The notes: generated from the letters alone by a model not told the origin. Shown: positions 24,761 to 32,964, counted from the first letter of the stretch. The stretch: DNA of 64,000 bases from JAWWPG01 sp033850885 (GCA_033850885.1 JAWWPG010000039.1:1-64000); one strand, 5' to 3'. Program-made: numbers and translations.

Positions 24761-26694
24761 TGACGAGGAGCCGCCACCTAGCGGCGGCTGCCGGGGCGTC
24801 GGCCATCACCGCCATCCTGCTCTTCGGTGACCCCCTGACTGCCTCCGGCACCTCAGCGGCGAGGATCGACCATGTCCAATCGGGACACGGAACCGAGCAG
24901 GTGCTCTTCTCCATCAGCGGGCTTCCCAGCACGCTGCGGCCGGACCTTTCCACGGTCAAGGTGATGGTCGACGGGACCCCGGTAGCCGCGACGGCCACGC
25001 CGGCATCGCAGGGCACAGGTCAGATCAGCCGAGTCACCGTGCTGGTCATCGACTCCAGCCAGTCGATGTCAGGCGCACGCTTCTTCGCGGCGAAGACCGC
25101 CGCGCTGGCCTTCGTCGCCCAGGCACCGGCTGACGTCAAGATAGGTCTGGTCAGCTTCGCGAGCACTGTGGACACCGTGCAATCGCCCACGACCGACCGG
25201 GCGGCAGTGCGCACCGCGGTGAGTGGCCTACAGCTATCGCGTGAGACCCATCTCTACGGAGGTGTACTGGCGGCGCTCGCGGCGGCTGGAACCTCCGGCC
25301 AGCGGCGCATCGTGGTGCTCACCGACGGTCATGACACCACGGGTAGCCCGCTCTCGAGCGTCACCGACGCCGTCAAGAAGTCGGGTGATCAAGTCGACCT
25401 GGTCGGCCTCAGCGTGTCGAATGGAGATGAGACCTCGCTGGCGAGCATCGCCAGCGCCGGTGGCGGGACGCTCGTCAATGCGGCCGACTCGAAGGCCCTC
25501 ACCGGCTTGTTCAGCGGCGAGGCGCAGGCGCTGGCAGGTCAAGTGCTGGTAACCTTTCCGGTTCCCCCGAGCAAAGCCAACACCAGCGCCAACCTTGTAG
25601 TACGGATCAATGCGGGAGGCTCGAGCTACACCGACGCCGCCTTCATCTCACTGGGCTCCGCCAACCCCGGCCACACACGCACCCCCTTAATTCCGGTAAA
25701 CCCGTCGAAGGGGGGCGCATCCATGCCCCTGCTCGTCGGTGGCATCGGCGCAACGGGTATCGCGTTCTTGCTGGTCGTTGCGGGTATGCTGGGCGTCTTC
25801 CGTCGTCAAGGCACAGCAAAGGTGGAGGACAAGCTCGCCGCCTACGGTATGCATGCTCAGCCCGCCGTGCCGACACCGACACCAACGACGGCGACGGTGA
25901 AGGAGTCAGCCGTCGGTCTTACCACGAAGGCTATCGGACGCGGTGATTTCGAGGCCAAGCTCTCCTGGAAGCTTGATGCGGCGGGCCTCTCCGTCAAGCC
26001 CGCCGAGTGGGTGCTGATTCATGCCGGGCTGGCCATGGGCGCCACTTTGGTCGGCTTTCTGCTCACCAGTGGAGCAGCACTGATGACCGTGCTGATGCTT
26101 CTCGCCGGCACCTGCCTACCTTGGGCCTATCTCGGCTTCAGGGCCTCCCGACGAGTCAAGGCCTTCAACGCCCAGCTGCCCGAATCGCTGCAGTTGATTG
26201 CAGGAGGCTTAACCGCCGGTCTTTCACTCCCACAGTCGTTGGACACCATCGTTCGCGAGGGGACCGAGCCGATGGCCGGGGAGTTCCGCCGGGCACTCGT
26301 CGAGGCACGTCTCGGTCTGGGCATCGAGGATGCGCTCGACGGTGTTGCCAGCCGGATGGGAAGCCCCGACTTTGAGTGGGTCGTAATGGCGGTACGCATC
26401 CAGCGTGAAGTCGGCGGCAACCTCGCCGAGCTCATGCGTACCGTGTCATCGACGCTACGCGAGCGAGAGTATCTGCGACGCCAGGTTCGGGCACTTTCGG
26501 CTGAAGGCCGTCTGTCCGGGTGGATATTGTGCCTGATGCCGCCGCTCTTCCTTGCCTACCTTGCGCTGACCAACCCAACGGGCCTCCGACCGATGTTTCA
26601 CACTGGCATCGGGATAGGCATGCTCACGGTGGCCGCCCTGCTCATGGCGGTCGGGTCTTTCTGGATGTCTAAAGTCGTGAAGGTTGAGGCCTGA
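24760..26694 (+). CDS. tadB: VWA domain-TadB fusion protein (Tad pilus platform)
   Basis: A 644-residue fusion. A signal-like N-terminus (AAAAGASAITAILLFG) is followed by an extracytoplasmic von Willebrand A domain (about 90-270) with MIDAS motif DSSQSMS (96-102) and a later LTDGHDTTG. A membrane helix lies at about 325-350 (GGIGATGIAFLLVVAGMLGV). A TadB/GspF-type inner-membrane platform fills the C-terminal half, with LPESLQLIAGGLTAGLSLPQ and QREVGGNLAELM between helices. Canonical TadB is about 320 residues with no VWA domain. The VWA part may bind metal-dependently to a pilus subunit or substratum. It is coupled to cpaF and tadC by TGATG overlaps. Confidence 0.88.
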   Translation: MTRSRHLAAAAGASAITAILLFGDPLTASGTSAARIDHVQSGHGTEQVLFSISGLPSTLRPDLSTVKVMVDGTPVAATATPASQGTGQISRVTVLVIDSSQSMSGARFFAAKTAALAFVAQAPADVKIGLVSFASTVDTVQSPTTDRAAVRTAVSGLQLSRETHLYGGVLAALAAAGTSGQRRIVVLTDGHDTTGSPLSSVTDAVKKSGDQVDLVGLSVSNGDETSLASIASAGGGTLVNAADSKALTGLFSGEAQALAGQVLVTFPVPPSKANTSANLVVRINAGGSSYTDAAFISLGSANPGHTRTPLIPVNPSKGGASMPLLVGGIGATGIAFLLVVAGMLGVFRRQGTAKVEDKLAAYGMHAQPAVPTPTPTTATVKESAVGLTTKAIGRGDFEAKLSWKLDAAGLSVKPAEWVLIHAGLAMGATLVGFLLTSGAALMTVLMLLAGTCLPWAYLGFRASRRVKAFNAQLPESLQLIAGGLTAGLSLPQSLDTIVREGTEPMAGEFRRALVEARLGLGIEDALDGVASRMGSPDFEWVVMAVRIQREVGGNLAELMRTVSSTLREREYLRRQVRALSAEGRLSGWILCLMPPLFLAYLALTNPTGLRPMFHTGIGIGMLTVAALLMAVGSFWMSKVVKVEA

Positions 26695-27620
26695 TGAGTG
26701 GGGTCATGCTGTTGATACTCGGCACGGGAAGCGTGTTCATCGCCTTGCTACTAGCCTTGACGGCGCTTGGCGTCCTCAGCAGCGAAATGACCGGAGTGGG
26801 TCGGTCTCTGGCTGCGATCCAGGCGTTCGGGGCGGCGCCGCCAGAACTACGTGAGGAGCTGGAGCCATCGTTCAGCGACCGGGTCGTCGTGCCCCTGCGC
26901 GCGCGAACGGTCAAGCTTGGCCGGAAGCTCACCCCGGCTGACAACGCCGCTCGTATCCGGTACCGGCTCGACGTGGCCGGCAATCCTGCCGGCTGGACGG
27001 TCGACCGAGTGGTCTCGCTCAAGGTGATCGGCTTCGTCGTCGGCCTACTCGGAAGCCTTTTCATTGCGGCTCAGATGGGACTGGGTTTCATGCCCCGTCT
27101 TGTCGTTTGCGTGGGTGTGGCGCTGTTTGGATACGTCGCGGTAAACGTCTGGTTGTACAACGTGGGCAGCAAGCGTACGGCGCAAATGCAGAAGGACTTG
27201 CCGGACGCCATCGACCTCCTGACGATCTCCGTCGAGGCGGGTCTGGGTTTCGACGCTGCCATGGCTCAGGTTGCCCGCAACACGGTCGGACCGGTTGCGG
27301 CGGAGTTCGCCAGACTGCTACAAGAGATGCAAATCGGCATGGCCAGAAGCCAAGCCATGCGCTCCCTTGGCGACCGCACGATACTTGCCGAGTTGCGCGG
27401 CTTTGCCAACGCGATGGTGCAGGCAGACGCATTGGGTATTCCGGTGAGCAAGGTACTACGGATCCAAGCACAAGAGATGCGCGTCAAGCGCCGCCAACGT
27501 GCCGAGGAGAAGGCGCAGCAGGTGGCCGTGAAGGTTCTGTTTCCTCTGATGCTGTGCATCCTGCCTATTCTCTTCATCGTCGTAATGGGTCCGCCTGTCA
27601 TCAGCTTCGTGACTCGGTGA
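26694..27620 (+). CDS. tadC: TadC-like Flp pilus platform protein
   Basis: A 308-residue membrane protein of the GspF family. The first helix covers about 2-25, two helices lie around residues 105-150, a cytoplasmic T2SF domain has LPDAIDLLTISVEAGLGFDA and FANAMVQADALGIPVSKVL, and the last helix FPLMLCILPILFIVVMGPPV is near the C-terminus. With TadB it forms the platform on which CpaF acts. It is the last structural gene before the kinase/regulator pair. No TadV-type prepilin peptidase follows. Confidence 0.9.
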   Translation: MSGVMLLILGTGSVFIALLLALTALGVLSSEMTGVGRSLAAIQAFGAAPPELREELEPSFSDRVVVPLRARTVKLGRKLTPADNAARIRYRLDVAGNPAGWTVDRVVSLKVIGFVVGLLGSLFIAAQMGLGFMPRLVVCVGVALFGYVAVNVWLYNVGSKRTAQMQKDLPDAIDLLTISVEAGLGFDAAMAQVARNTVGPVAAEFARLLQEMQIGMARSQAMRSLGDRTILAELRGFANAMVQADALGIPVSKVLRIQAQEMRVKRRQRAEEKAQQVAVKVLFPLMLCILPILFIVVMGPPVISFVTR

Positions 27621-27632
27621 GGGGAACCTGAG

Positions 27633-29300
27633 ATGACTCGCATAGGCATCAGCACCCGGGTGTTCGCTCTCGCCGCAGCTCTGGGTCTGGCAACGTCTGC
27701 CGAAGTGGTGTCGCAGGTTGCTGGCTCCTTCCTGCTCCTTGGTTCGATTGCCGCATTGGCGAGCATCCCACAGCCCACGGTCACGGCAGAGCGGGTTGTC
27801 CCTATCATCGAAGGGGCCTTAGTGGGTCTGACGCTCGCTATAGGTGCATCCGTTATTCAACCGCTCTTGTTGTACCTCGTGGTCCCGACCCTGATCGGGG
27901 GTCTGGTCGGTGGGCCGCTGGTTGTGGCACTCGCCTTGCTCGCAGAGCTGGCCGCGATGGCCTCCGTCTCGTTTGTTCGTCAGCAACCCGGCTCACTGCC
28001 CATCACACTTCGAGATGCCTTACCCTGGTTGCTGACCGCAATCGGTATCGGCCTGCTTGGCTCCTGGATCCGCCGGCTCCGAGCTGACCCCGGGGACGAC
28101 GACCGCGCCGGCTACGTCGCCGCCCACCGGCTTCTCGACGAGTTACGCACGGTGTCCAGACGCCTGTCGTCCGGGCTTGACCCGGTCGTCCTATCGGTGA
28201 CCCTCCTCGACGACTGCCTTACCCGGGTCACAGAGGACCGCGGAGCCGTCGTGGTGCGCACAGACGGAGGAGTGTTCGTCTCGCTCGCCCAACGTCTAGA
28301 CGAAGAACAGACGGACGTGGAACACGATCCGGTAGTTCTGCGGTGCTGGATGACCGCGGAAACCGTGCAGCAGCCAGTCGTGAAAGGGAGTTTCAGGGCG
28401 AGCTCTCTGCCGCCAAGAGTCGGATACGAGGCAGCTGGACTCACCCGATGGGCACTGCCGTTACGGGTAGGCACTCGGATGGTGGGCGTCCTGGTACTGG
28501 ATGTCAGACAACCGCTCGATAGCGCCCTGTTGATGCAACTGCGGGCGCTTCTCGACGAACGTGCGCTGCCGCTGGAGACCGCCCTGCTTTTCGACGAGGT
28601 GCGAACTCTTGCCACCGTAGAGGAGCGCCACCGGCTCGCGAGGGAGATCCACGACGGCATCGCACAGGAGATCGCCTCACTGGGGTACCTCGTCGACGAC
28701 ATCGCCCTCGCCCCGGACTCCGTTCGAGTCGCCCGGGTCGGACAGCTACGCGGTGAGCTGACCCGGATCGTCGACGATCTCCGACTGTCGATATTCGACC
28801 TCCGCAGCCAAGTCAGCAGAAGCACCGGACTCGGATCCGTCCTCGGGGACTATCTGAGTGAGGTGGGTCTCCGTTCCGGAACGGCGGTGCACCTGACGCT
28901 TGACGAGACACCCGACAGGCTGCGGCTCGAGGTCGAGGAGCAGCTTCTCCGCATCGTGCAGGAGGCAGTCACCAACGCCCGCAAGCACGCCGGTGCTGCC
29001 AACTTGTGGGTGACCTGCCATGTGCGGCCACCCGCGGCCCATCTCGTGGTCGAGGACGACGGGTCAGGAATGCACAGCACGGGACGGAGCGAGGGATTCG
29101 GGATGAGCATCATGCGTGAGCGTGCCCACCGCATCGGGGCCACCATCAATCTCAGCGAACGCATTGAGGGCGGCACTCGAGTGTCGGTCCGACTCAATGC
29201 CCGGGCGGACTCGAGTCCGTTCGCGAAGGACGAGCCCCCGACGGTTCGGCCACCGTGGAACTCACCGCACCGACCGACGGAGGTCGCAGCCCATGGCTAA
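27633..29300 (+). CDS. Sensor histidine kinase (NarL-type, HisKA_3) linked to the Tad locus
   Basis: A 555-residue membrane sensor kinase. Five or so hydrophobic helices occupy residues 10-150. A GAF-like domain lies at about 165-320. The dimerisation/phosphoacceptor motif is EERHRLAREIHDGIAQEI with the His near 341. The HATPase domain has N box EEQLLRIVQEAVTNARKHA and G boxes VVEDDGSGM and GFGMSIMRERA. The pairing of HisKA_3 with a LuxR-HTH regulator immediately downstream (8-base overlap) is standard. Placed directly after tadC and before the pilin genes, it probably controls Tad/Flp expression. Signal unknown. Confidence 0.9.
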   Translation: MTRIGISTRVFALAAALGLATSAEVVSQVAGSFLLLGSIAALASIPQPTVTAERVVPIIEGALVGLTLAIGASVIQPLLLYLVVPTLIGGLVGGPLVVALALLAELAAMASVSFVRQQPGSLPITLRDALPWLLTAIGIGLLGSWIRRLRADPGDDDRAGYVAAHRLLDELRTVSRRLSSGLDPVVLSVTLLDDCLTRVTEDRGAVVVRTDGGVFVSLAQRLDEEQTDVEHDPVVLRCWMTAETVQQPVVKGSFRASSLPPRVGYEAAGLTRWALPLRVGTRMVGVLVLDVRQPLDSALLMQLRALLDERALPLETALLFDEVRTLATVEERHRLAREIHDGIAQEIASLGYLVDDIALAPDSVRVARVGQLRGELTRIVDDLRLSIFDLRSQVSRSTGLGSVLGDYLSEVGLRSGTAVHLTLDETPDRLRLEVEEQLLRIVQEAVTNARKHAGAANLWVTCHVRPPAAHLVVEDDGSGMHSTGRSEGFGMSIMRERAHRIGATINLSERIEGGTRVSVRLNARADSSPFAKDEPPTVRPPWNSPHRPTEVAAHG

Positions 29301-29955
29301 GACCGTACTTCTCATCGACGACCACGAGCTGATCCGCCACGGGTTACGGCTCGCGTTCGACCGCAGCGACGACTTCGAGGTAATCGGCGAGGCCGGGACA
29401 GTCGGAGACGGCCTGAGACTGGCTCGCCAGCAGAGCCCCGACGTCGTCGTGGTCGACATGCGGTTGCCCGACGGCACCGGCCTGGACGCCACCCGGGCAC
29501 TACGTGAGTTGTTCCCCGACATCGGAATCGTCATCCTCACCATGTACGCGGGAGACGACCACCTGTTCGCAGCCCTCGACGCCGGAGCCTCGGCATTCGT
29601 TGCCAAGAACGCCGCCTCCGGTGACGTAGTGGCCGCCGCTCGTCACGCCAGTGTGTCGCCGCACTCGTTCACCACCAAGGACCTGGCCAGCGCCATGCGC
29701 CGCCGCCTGACGCCTCGGGGTCCGCAACTCTCAGATCGCGAACGGCAGGTCCTGGGCCTGCTGGCCGACGGGCTCGGTGTCGCCGCCATCTCCCGCATCC
29801 TGTTCGTCTCCGACTCGACCACGAAGACCCACATCGCGCGGCTGTACGAGAAGCTCGGCGCCGCGAACCGGGCCCAGGCAATCATGAATGCTGTCAGATC
29901 CGGCCTCCTCGCTCGGGATGACCATTCCGAGCCGCCCACCAACCGAGCCGGTTGA
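29293..29955 (+). CDS. NarL/LuxR-family response regulator linked to the Tad locus
   Basis: A 220-residue two-domain regulator. The receiver begins TVLLIDDHELIRHGLRLA, the phospho-acceptor Asp is in VVVVDMRLPDGTG, Thr lies in ILTMYAG and Lys in FVAKNA. The LuxR-type HTH runs from LSDRERQVLGLLADGL through STTKTHIARLYEKLGAANRA. Its ATG lies within the kinase gene's last codons. A longer in-frame opening upstream lies inside the kinase gene and was rejected. The nearest targets to test are the palindromes in front of the three pilin genes downstream. Confidence 0.9.
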   Translation: MAKTVLLIDDHELIRHGLRLAFDRSDDFEVIGEAGTVGDGLRLARQQSPDVVVVDMRLPDGTGLDATRALRELFPDIGIVILTMYAGDDHLFAALDAGASAFVAKNAASGDVVAAARHASVSPHSFTTKDLASAMRRRLTPRGPQLSDRERQVLGLLADGLGVAAISRILFVSDSTTKTHIARLYEKLGAANRAQAIMNAVRSGLLARDDHSEPPTNRAG

Positions 29956-29999
29956 CCCAGACCGATCTCCGCTTCGCCGCTAGCCGCGCCAGAAACGAT

Positions 30000-30013
30000 T
30001 GACCGTTCGGTCA
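30000..30013. promoter_or_regulatory. Pilin leader motif A, copy 1 (TGACCGTTCGGTCA)
   Basis: Perfect 6-base arms TGACCG/CGGTCA separated by TT, 119 bases upstream of the first pilin ATG. The same motif recurs at nearly the same distance before the other two pilins. Probably a regulator-binding site. Confidence 0.6.
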
Positions 30014-30057
30014 TTCGTGACGAACTACTTGGTGGATACCGATGGGGCACGGAACGC

Positions 30058-30071
30058 GAGATGCTTATCTC
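30058..30071. promoter_or_regulatory. Pilin leader motif B, copy 1 (GAGAT-N4-ATCTC)
   Basis: 5-base arms, 61 bases upstream of the first pilin ATG. In copy 2 the same place holds a perfect 14-base palindrome. It is followed by CAGCCGGACATCGAGATCCG, which is also conserved among the leaders. Confidence 0.5.
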
Positions 30072-30118
30072 AGCCGGACATCGAGATCCGACACCGTGAA
30101 TCCTCTGGAGGACCCACC

Positions 30119-30322
30119 ATGTTCGACCCCATTATTCGCATGATGCTTTTGACCACGTTCAAGGTAAAGGATGTCGTCGCTAGGCGCGACGAGACCGGCG
30201 CCACTGCTGTCGAGTATGGCCTGCTCGTTGCCCTTATCGCCGCCGTGATTGTCGTAGCGGTCGGCCTCTTGGGCGGAAAGGTGAACCACGCCTTCAAGCT
30301 TGTGGGCAACGCTCTTCCCTGA
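30119..30322 (+). CDS. flp: Flp-type major pilin, copy 1
   Basis: A 67-residue prepilin. A 27-residue leader ends in RRDETG, followed by mature ATAVEYGLLVALIAAVIVVA with Glu at mature position 5, the hallmark of Flp/type IVb pilins. The mature protein is about 40 residues. A strong TGGAGG lies eight bases before the ATG; an upstream extension of the frame lies in the duplicated leader and is rejected. It is the first of three pilin genes placed after the regulator. A prepilin peptidase is needed but not in the window. Confidence 0.93.
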   Translation: MFDPIIRMMLLTTFKVKDVVARRDETGATAVEYGLLVALIAAVIVVAVGLLGGKVNHAFKLVGNALP

Positions 30323-30349
30323 TCTCTAGCACGAGATGTGGCGCTGAGA

Positions 30350-30381
30350 GACGACCGAGGCCCATGCTTCGGTCGTCTTTT
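30350..30381 (+). terminator. Rho-independent terminator after flp copy 1
   Basis: GACGACCGA and TCGGTCGTC form a perfect 9-base stem with a 10-base loop, followed directly by TTTTC. It closes the first pilin unit 27 bases after its stop, so each pilin copy is likely its own transcript. Confidence 0.85.
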
Positions 30382-30452
30382 CGTCATTTGCTGCAACGAG
30401 CAGGCCGACCCAGATCGATCGCCGCTTCGCCGCTAGCCACGCCAGAAACGAT

Positions 30453-30466
30453 TGACCGTTCGGTCA
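30453..30466. promoter_or_regulatory. Pilin leader motif A, copy 2 (TGACCGTTCGGTCA)
   Basis: Identical to copy 1, here 118 bases upstream of the second pilin ATG. Confidence 0.6.
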
Positions 30467-30510
30467 TTCGTGACGAACTACTTGGTGGACGCCGACGAGG
30501 CACGGAACGC

Positions 30511-30524
30511 GAGATAATTATCTC
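30511..30524. promoter_or_regulatory. Pilin leader motif B, copy 2 (perfect palindrome)
   Basis: GAGATAATTATCTC is a perfect 14-base palindrome, 60 bases upstream of the second pilin ATG. The AT-rich centre could also contribute to a -10 region. Confidence 0.55.
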
Positions 30525-30570
30525 AACCGGACATCGAGATCCGACACCGCGAACCCACTGGAGGACCACC

Positions 30571-30774
30571 ATGTTCGACCCAATTATTCGCATGATGCTT
30601 TTGACCACGTCCAAGGTAAAAAACGTCGTCGCTAGGCGCGACGAGACCGGCGCCACCGCTGTCGAGTATGGCCTGCTCGTTGCCCTTATCGCCGCCGTGA
30701 TTGTCGTAGCGGTCGGCGTCTTGGGCAACAAGGTTAACCACTCCTTCAATCTCATCGTCAACGCCCTTCCCTGA
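30571..30774 (+). CDS. flp: Flp-type major pilin, copy 2
   Basis: A 67-residue prepilin almost identical to copy 1 through the leader and mature residues 1-22. It then diverges: copy 1 ends GLLGGKVNHAFKLVGNALP, copy 2 GVLGNKVNHSFNLIVNALP. Cleavage is expected at G/ATAVEY. The ribosome site is CTGGAGGACC. The divergence only in the exposed C-terminus suggests the copies are selected as variants rather than being a very recent error. Confidence 0.92.
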   Translation: MFDPIIRMMLLTTSKVKNVVARRDETGATAVEYGLLVALIAAVIVVAVGVLGNKVNHSFNLIVNALP

Positions 30775-30803
30775 TCTCTAGCACGTGACGTGGCGCTGAG
30801 AGG

Positions 30804-30831
30804 CGACCGAGGCCTATGCTTCGGTCGTCTC
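30804..30831 (+). terminator. Terminator after flp copy 2
   Basis: GACCGA/TCGGTC stem, extended by G-C and a G-U pair, with a 10-base loop, followed by TCTTC. It is weaker than the copy-1 terminator, so some read-through toward the third pilin is possible. Confidence 0.65.
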
Positions 30832-30934
30832 TTCATCTTTCGTCAGCTCCCGTTGGACACAGAGGCTAGTCTTCGCGAGCGAACATTGTTATGCCATTGA
30901 CGTGCTCCTTGGCCTCCTGGCCTTGGCGACGAGC

Positions 30935-30948
30935 TGACCGTTCGGCCA
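30935..30948. promoter_or_regulatory. Pilin leader motif A, copy 3 (TGACCGTTCGGCCA)
   Basis: The same motif with one changed base, 123 bases upstream of the third pilin ATG. The spacing matches copies 1 and 2, although the rest of this leader is only distantly similar. Confidence 0.5.
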
Positions 30949-30992
30949 GCCATATCGGACCGCAGGGAGGATACTGCCGCAAGGCCATTCGC

Positions 30993-31006
30993 GAGATCGT
31001 TGTTTC
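30993..31006. promoter_or_regulatory. Pilin leader motif B, copy 3 (degenerate)
   Basis: GAGATCGTTGTTTC, 65 bases upstream of the third pilin ATG. It is followed by AGCCGGAGAT as in copy 1. The palindrome is decayed, but position and downstream context are kept. Confidence 0.4.
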
Positions 31007-31057
31007 AGCCGGAGATAGCGCCCATCCGACCGGTGAAACGATTTGGAGGAGATCGAA

Positions 31058-31261
31058 ATGTTTCACCCCACCGCTGGCTTAATCGTCTTGACCGCTTTCC
31101 GCGAACGGGACAGCCTCTGCCACGGCGATGAATCTGGCGCGTCAGCAGTTGAGTACAGTCTCCTGGTCTCTCTCGTCGCTGGCGCTATCATTCTCATGGT
31201 TGGAATCCTCGGCCAATCGGTTATCGCCGCATTCCAGTCACTTCCCGCGGCATGGCCCTAA
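31058..31261 (+). CDS. Divergent Flp-type pilin, copy 3
   Basis: A 67-residue prepilin, the same length as the two duplicated pilins but with little identity outside the core. GDESG is followed by ASAVEYSLLVSLVAGAIILM, with Glu at mature position 5. The C-terminus QSVIAAFQSLPAAWP differs entirely. GGAGGA seven bases before the ATG fixes the start over an upstream in-frame ATG. It shares leader motifs A and B with the other two, so the three probably descend from one ancestral unit. Confidence 0.88.
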   Translation: MFHPTAGLIVLTAFRERDSLCHGDESGASAVEYSLLVSLVAGAIILMVGILGQSVIAAFQSLPAAWP

Positions 31262-31386
31262 GAAACACGAAGCAGGGGCTGGCGGGCGGCGACCTGCGGG
31301 TAGATAGCGGGCTAGCTCCAAGGTGCGTAATCTGGGTAACTGAGGTTTTTGCACCCTTCGGCTCGATATTGACGTAGACTCTTGCC

Positions 31387-32853
31387 ATGTCCGATCTCCG
31401 CACGCTGCCGGATCCGGCCCTCCCTGTACTCTCTCTCGACGAGCGGCCTGGCGAGTTGCGTGAAACCCCCGACCGCGTGAAACGGGTCACAATCGCTGCG
31501 TTGGCGATTGGAGCCGCGTGCTTTGCCATCATATTCTCCACGCGCATCACGGATCCGGATACCTGGTGGCACCTCCGCCTGGGGGAGAAATTTCAAAGTG
31601 GCTGGTCACTCAGCCACCCGGGTCAGTTGTCCTCTTTCGCCCACCAGTCGTGGATCCCCACCGAGTGGCTTTCCGAAGTGGTGGCGAGCGACGTCAACAA
31701 CGTTTTCGGGCTTCGTGGCGTTGCGTGGCTGACCGGCGTCGGGGTGCTCGCCCTGGCAGCCGCCCTGTTTGCCGCCTGTCGGCAAGAAGGGACGGTCGTC
31801 GCCGCAGCATTCTCGGTGTTCGCGGCCATGTTCGGCATAGCCGCTACCATTGGCCCGCGACCACAACTCGTGAGCTTCGTCCTGCTGGCGCTCTACATGG
31901 GCACATGGCTCAGGACGATGAGAGACCTCCGGCCGCGCTGGTGGTTGATCCCCCTGTCGGGAGTCTGGGCATGTTCGCACGGGATGTGGTTCACCGGGGT
32001 ATTGACCGGGCTCGCTGTCGTGTTCGGGCTGCTACTCGACGGCCGACTCGCGTCGAAGCAAGCCATCCGACTGCTTTTGGTGCCCTTTCTGAGCGTATGC
32101 GCGGCTGCCGTTACCCCCGTGGGCCCTCGACTGCTCCTCGCTCCACTCTCAAGCCATAGCCTTGCCCCTTTCGTCACGGAATGGCAACCCCCAGACTTCC
32201 GGACACTGTGTCCCCTGGTCACTGCATTGATGTTGGTAGCAGTCGCGATGACCTGGAGCAGAGGCATGCAGACGAGCTGGAGCCATGTCTTCCTGTTCGT
32301 CATTGCTTGCGGGTGGACGGTCCTCTCAGCGAGAACCGTTTCACTCGGTGCCATCATGGCAGCACCGCTGCTGGCAGCTTCCATCCATCGCTGGATGACC
32401 ACCGGGGCTGTTGAGCCGGTAAAGCGCCCAGAGCGACTTTGGGCCGTTGCGTGTGTGGCCACTGTAGTGCTCTTCCTGACTATCCTGGCACCCTTTCGTC
32501 CCTCACCCGACCCGCACATGCCACCGAAGGTGGAAGCCGCCTTGGCCCGGCTCCCCAATGGGACGGTCATTTTCAATGAGTACACTCTGGGGGGCTGGCT
32601 GGAGTGGAAGCACCGCAACGTGATACCGGTCATCGACGGTATGGCGAGCCCATACGGCTCTACATACCTGTCCAAGTACGCGGCGGCAAGGAAGCTCGAG
32701 CCCGGCTGGCAGACCTTCGTCAGAGGGACCGCAGCCCACTATGCCTTGCTTTACCGATCAACCCCGCTCGAGGCCGAGCTGCAGACATACCTGGGCTGGC
32801 GCCCAGTCGCCCAGAGCCCATCGGAAGTTCTGTTGGTGCACCCGGGAGCGTAA
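31387..32853 (+). CDS. Polytopic membrane protein, GT-C-like
   Basis: A 488-residue membrane protein with about 10 hydrophobic helices. After the first helix comes DPDTWWHLRLGEKF, a motif common to a group of uncharacterised polytopic proteins resembling GT-C glycosyltransferases (first-loop acidic residues). The last 130 residues are extracytoplasmic and soluble, with NGTVIFNEYTLGGWLEWK and VIDGMASPYGS. It lies directly after the pilin genes. A role in decorating pili or another surface polymer is possible but unproven. No clear ribosome site precedes the ATG. Confidence 0.75.
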   Translation: MSDLRTLPDPALPVLSLDERPGELRETPDRVKRVTIAALAIGAACFAIIFSTRITDPDTWWHLRLGEKFQSGWSLSHPGQLSSFAHQSWIPTEWLSEVVASDVNNVFGLRGVAWLTGVGVLALAAALFAACRQEGTVVAAAFSVFAAMFGIAATIGPRPQLVSFVLLALYMGTWLRTMRDLRPRWWLIPLSGVWACSHGMWFTGVLTGLAVVFGLLLDGRLASKQAIRLLLVPFLSVCAAAVTPVGPRLLLAPLSSHSLAPFVTEWQPPDFRTLCPLVTALMLVAVAMTWSRGMQTSWSHVFLFVIACGWTVLSARTVSLGAIMAAPLLAASIHRWMTTGAVEPVKRPERLWAVACVATVVLFLTILAPFRPSPDPHMPPKVEAALARLPNGTVIFNEYTLGGWLEWKHRNVIPVIDGMASPYGSTYLSKYAAARKLEPGWQTFVRGTAAHYALLYRSTPLEAELQTYLGWRPVAQSPSEVLLVHPGA

Positions 32854-32964
32854 CCATTAGCGAGGCCCCTCTCGGCGGCAGCCTCAAGGCTCCCATGGCT
32901 GGGGCTGTTGCGCCCACCCGCCCTTCGGCATGTCCCGGCCGGTGGTCGAGGCTAGGTTTGAGGG

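Larger units (their letters stand above)
29954..30390 (+). repeat. Tandem duplication, copy 1 (leader + flp pilin + terminator)
   Basis: Copy 1 of a roughly 440-base unit repeated with a 452-453-base period. It contains a leader with two inverted repeats, a 68-codon pilin gene and a terminator. Identity to copy 2 is high in the leader and the first three quarters of the gene, and lower in the last 15 codons. Confidence 0.85.
30407..30843 (+). repeat. Tandem duplication, copy 2 (leader + flp pilin + terminator)
   Basis: Copy 2 of the roughly 440-base unit. It carries the same leader motifs, an equally long pilin gene and a weaker version of the terminator. Differences are concentrated in motif B and in the C-terminal codons of the pilin. 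Confidence 0.85.
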
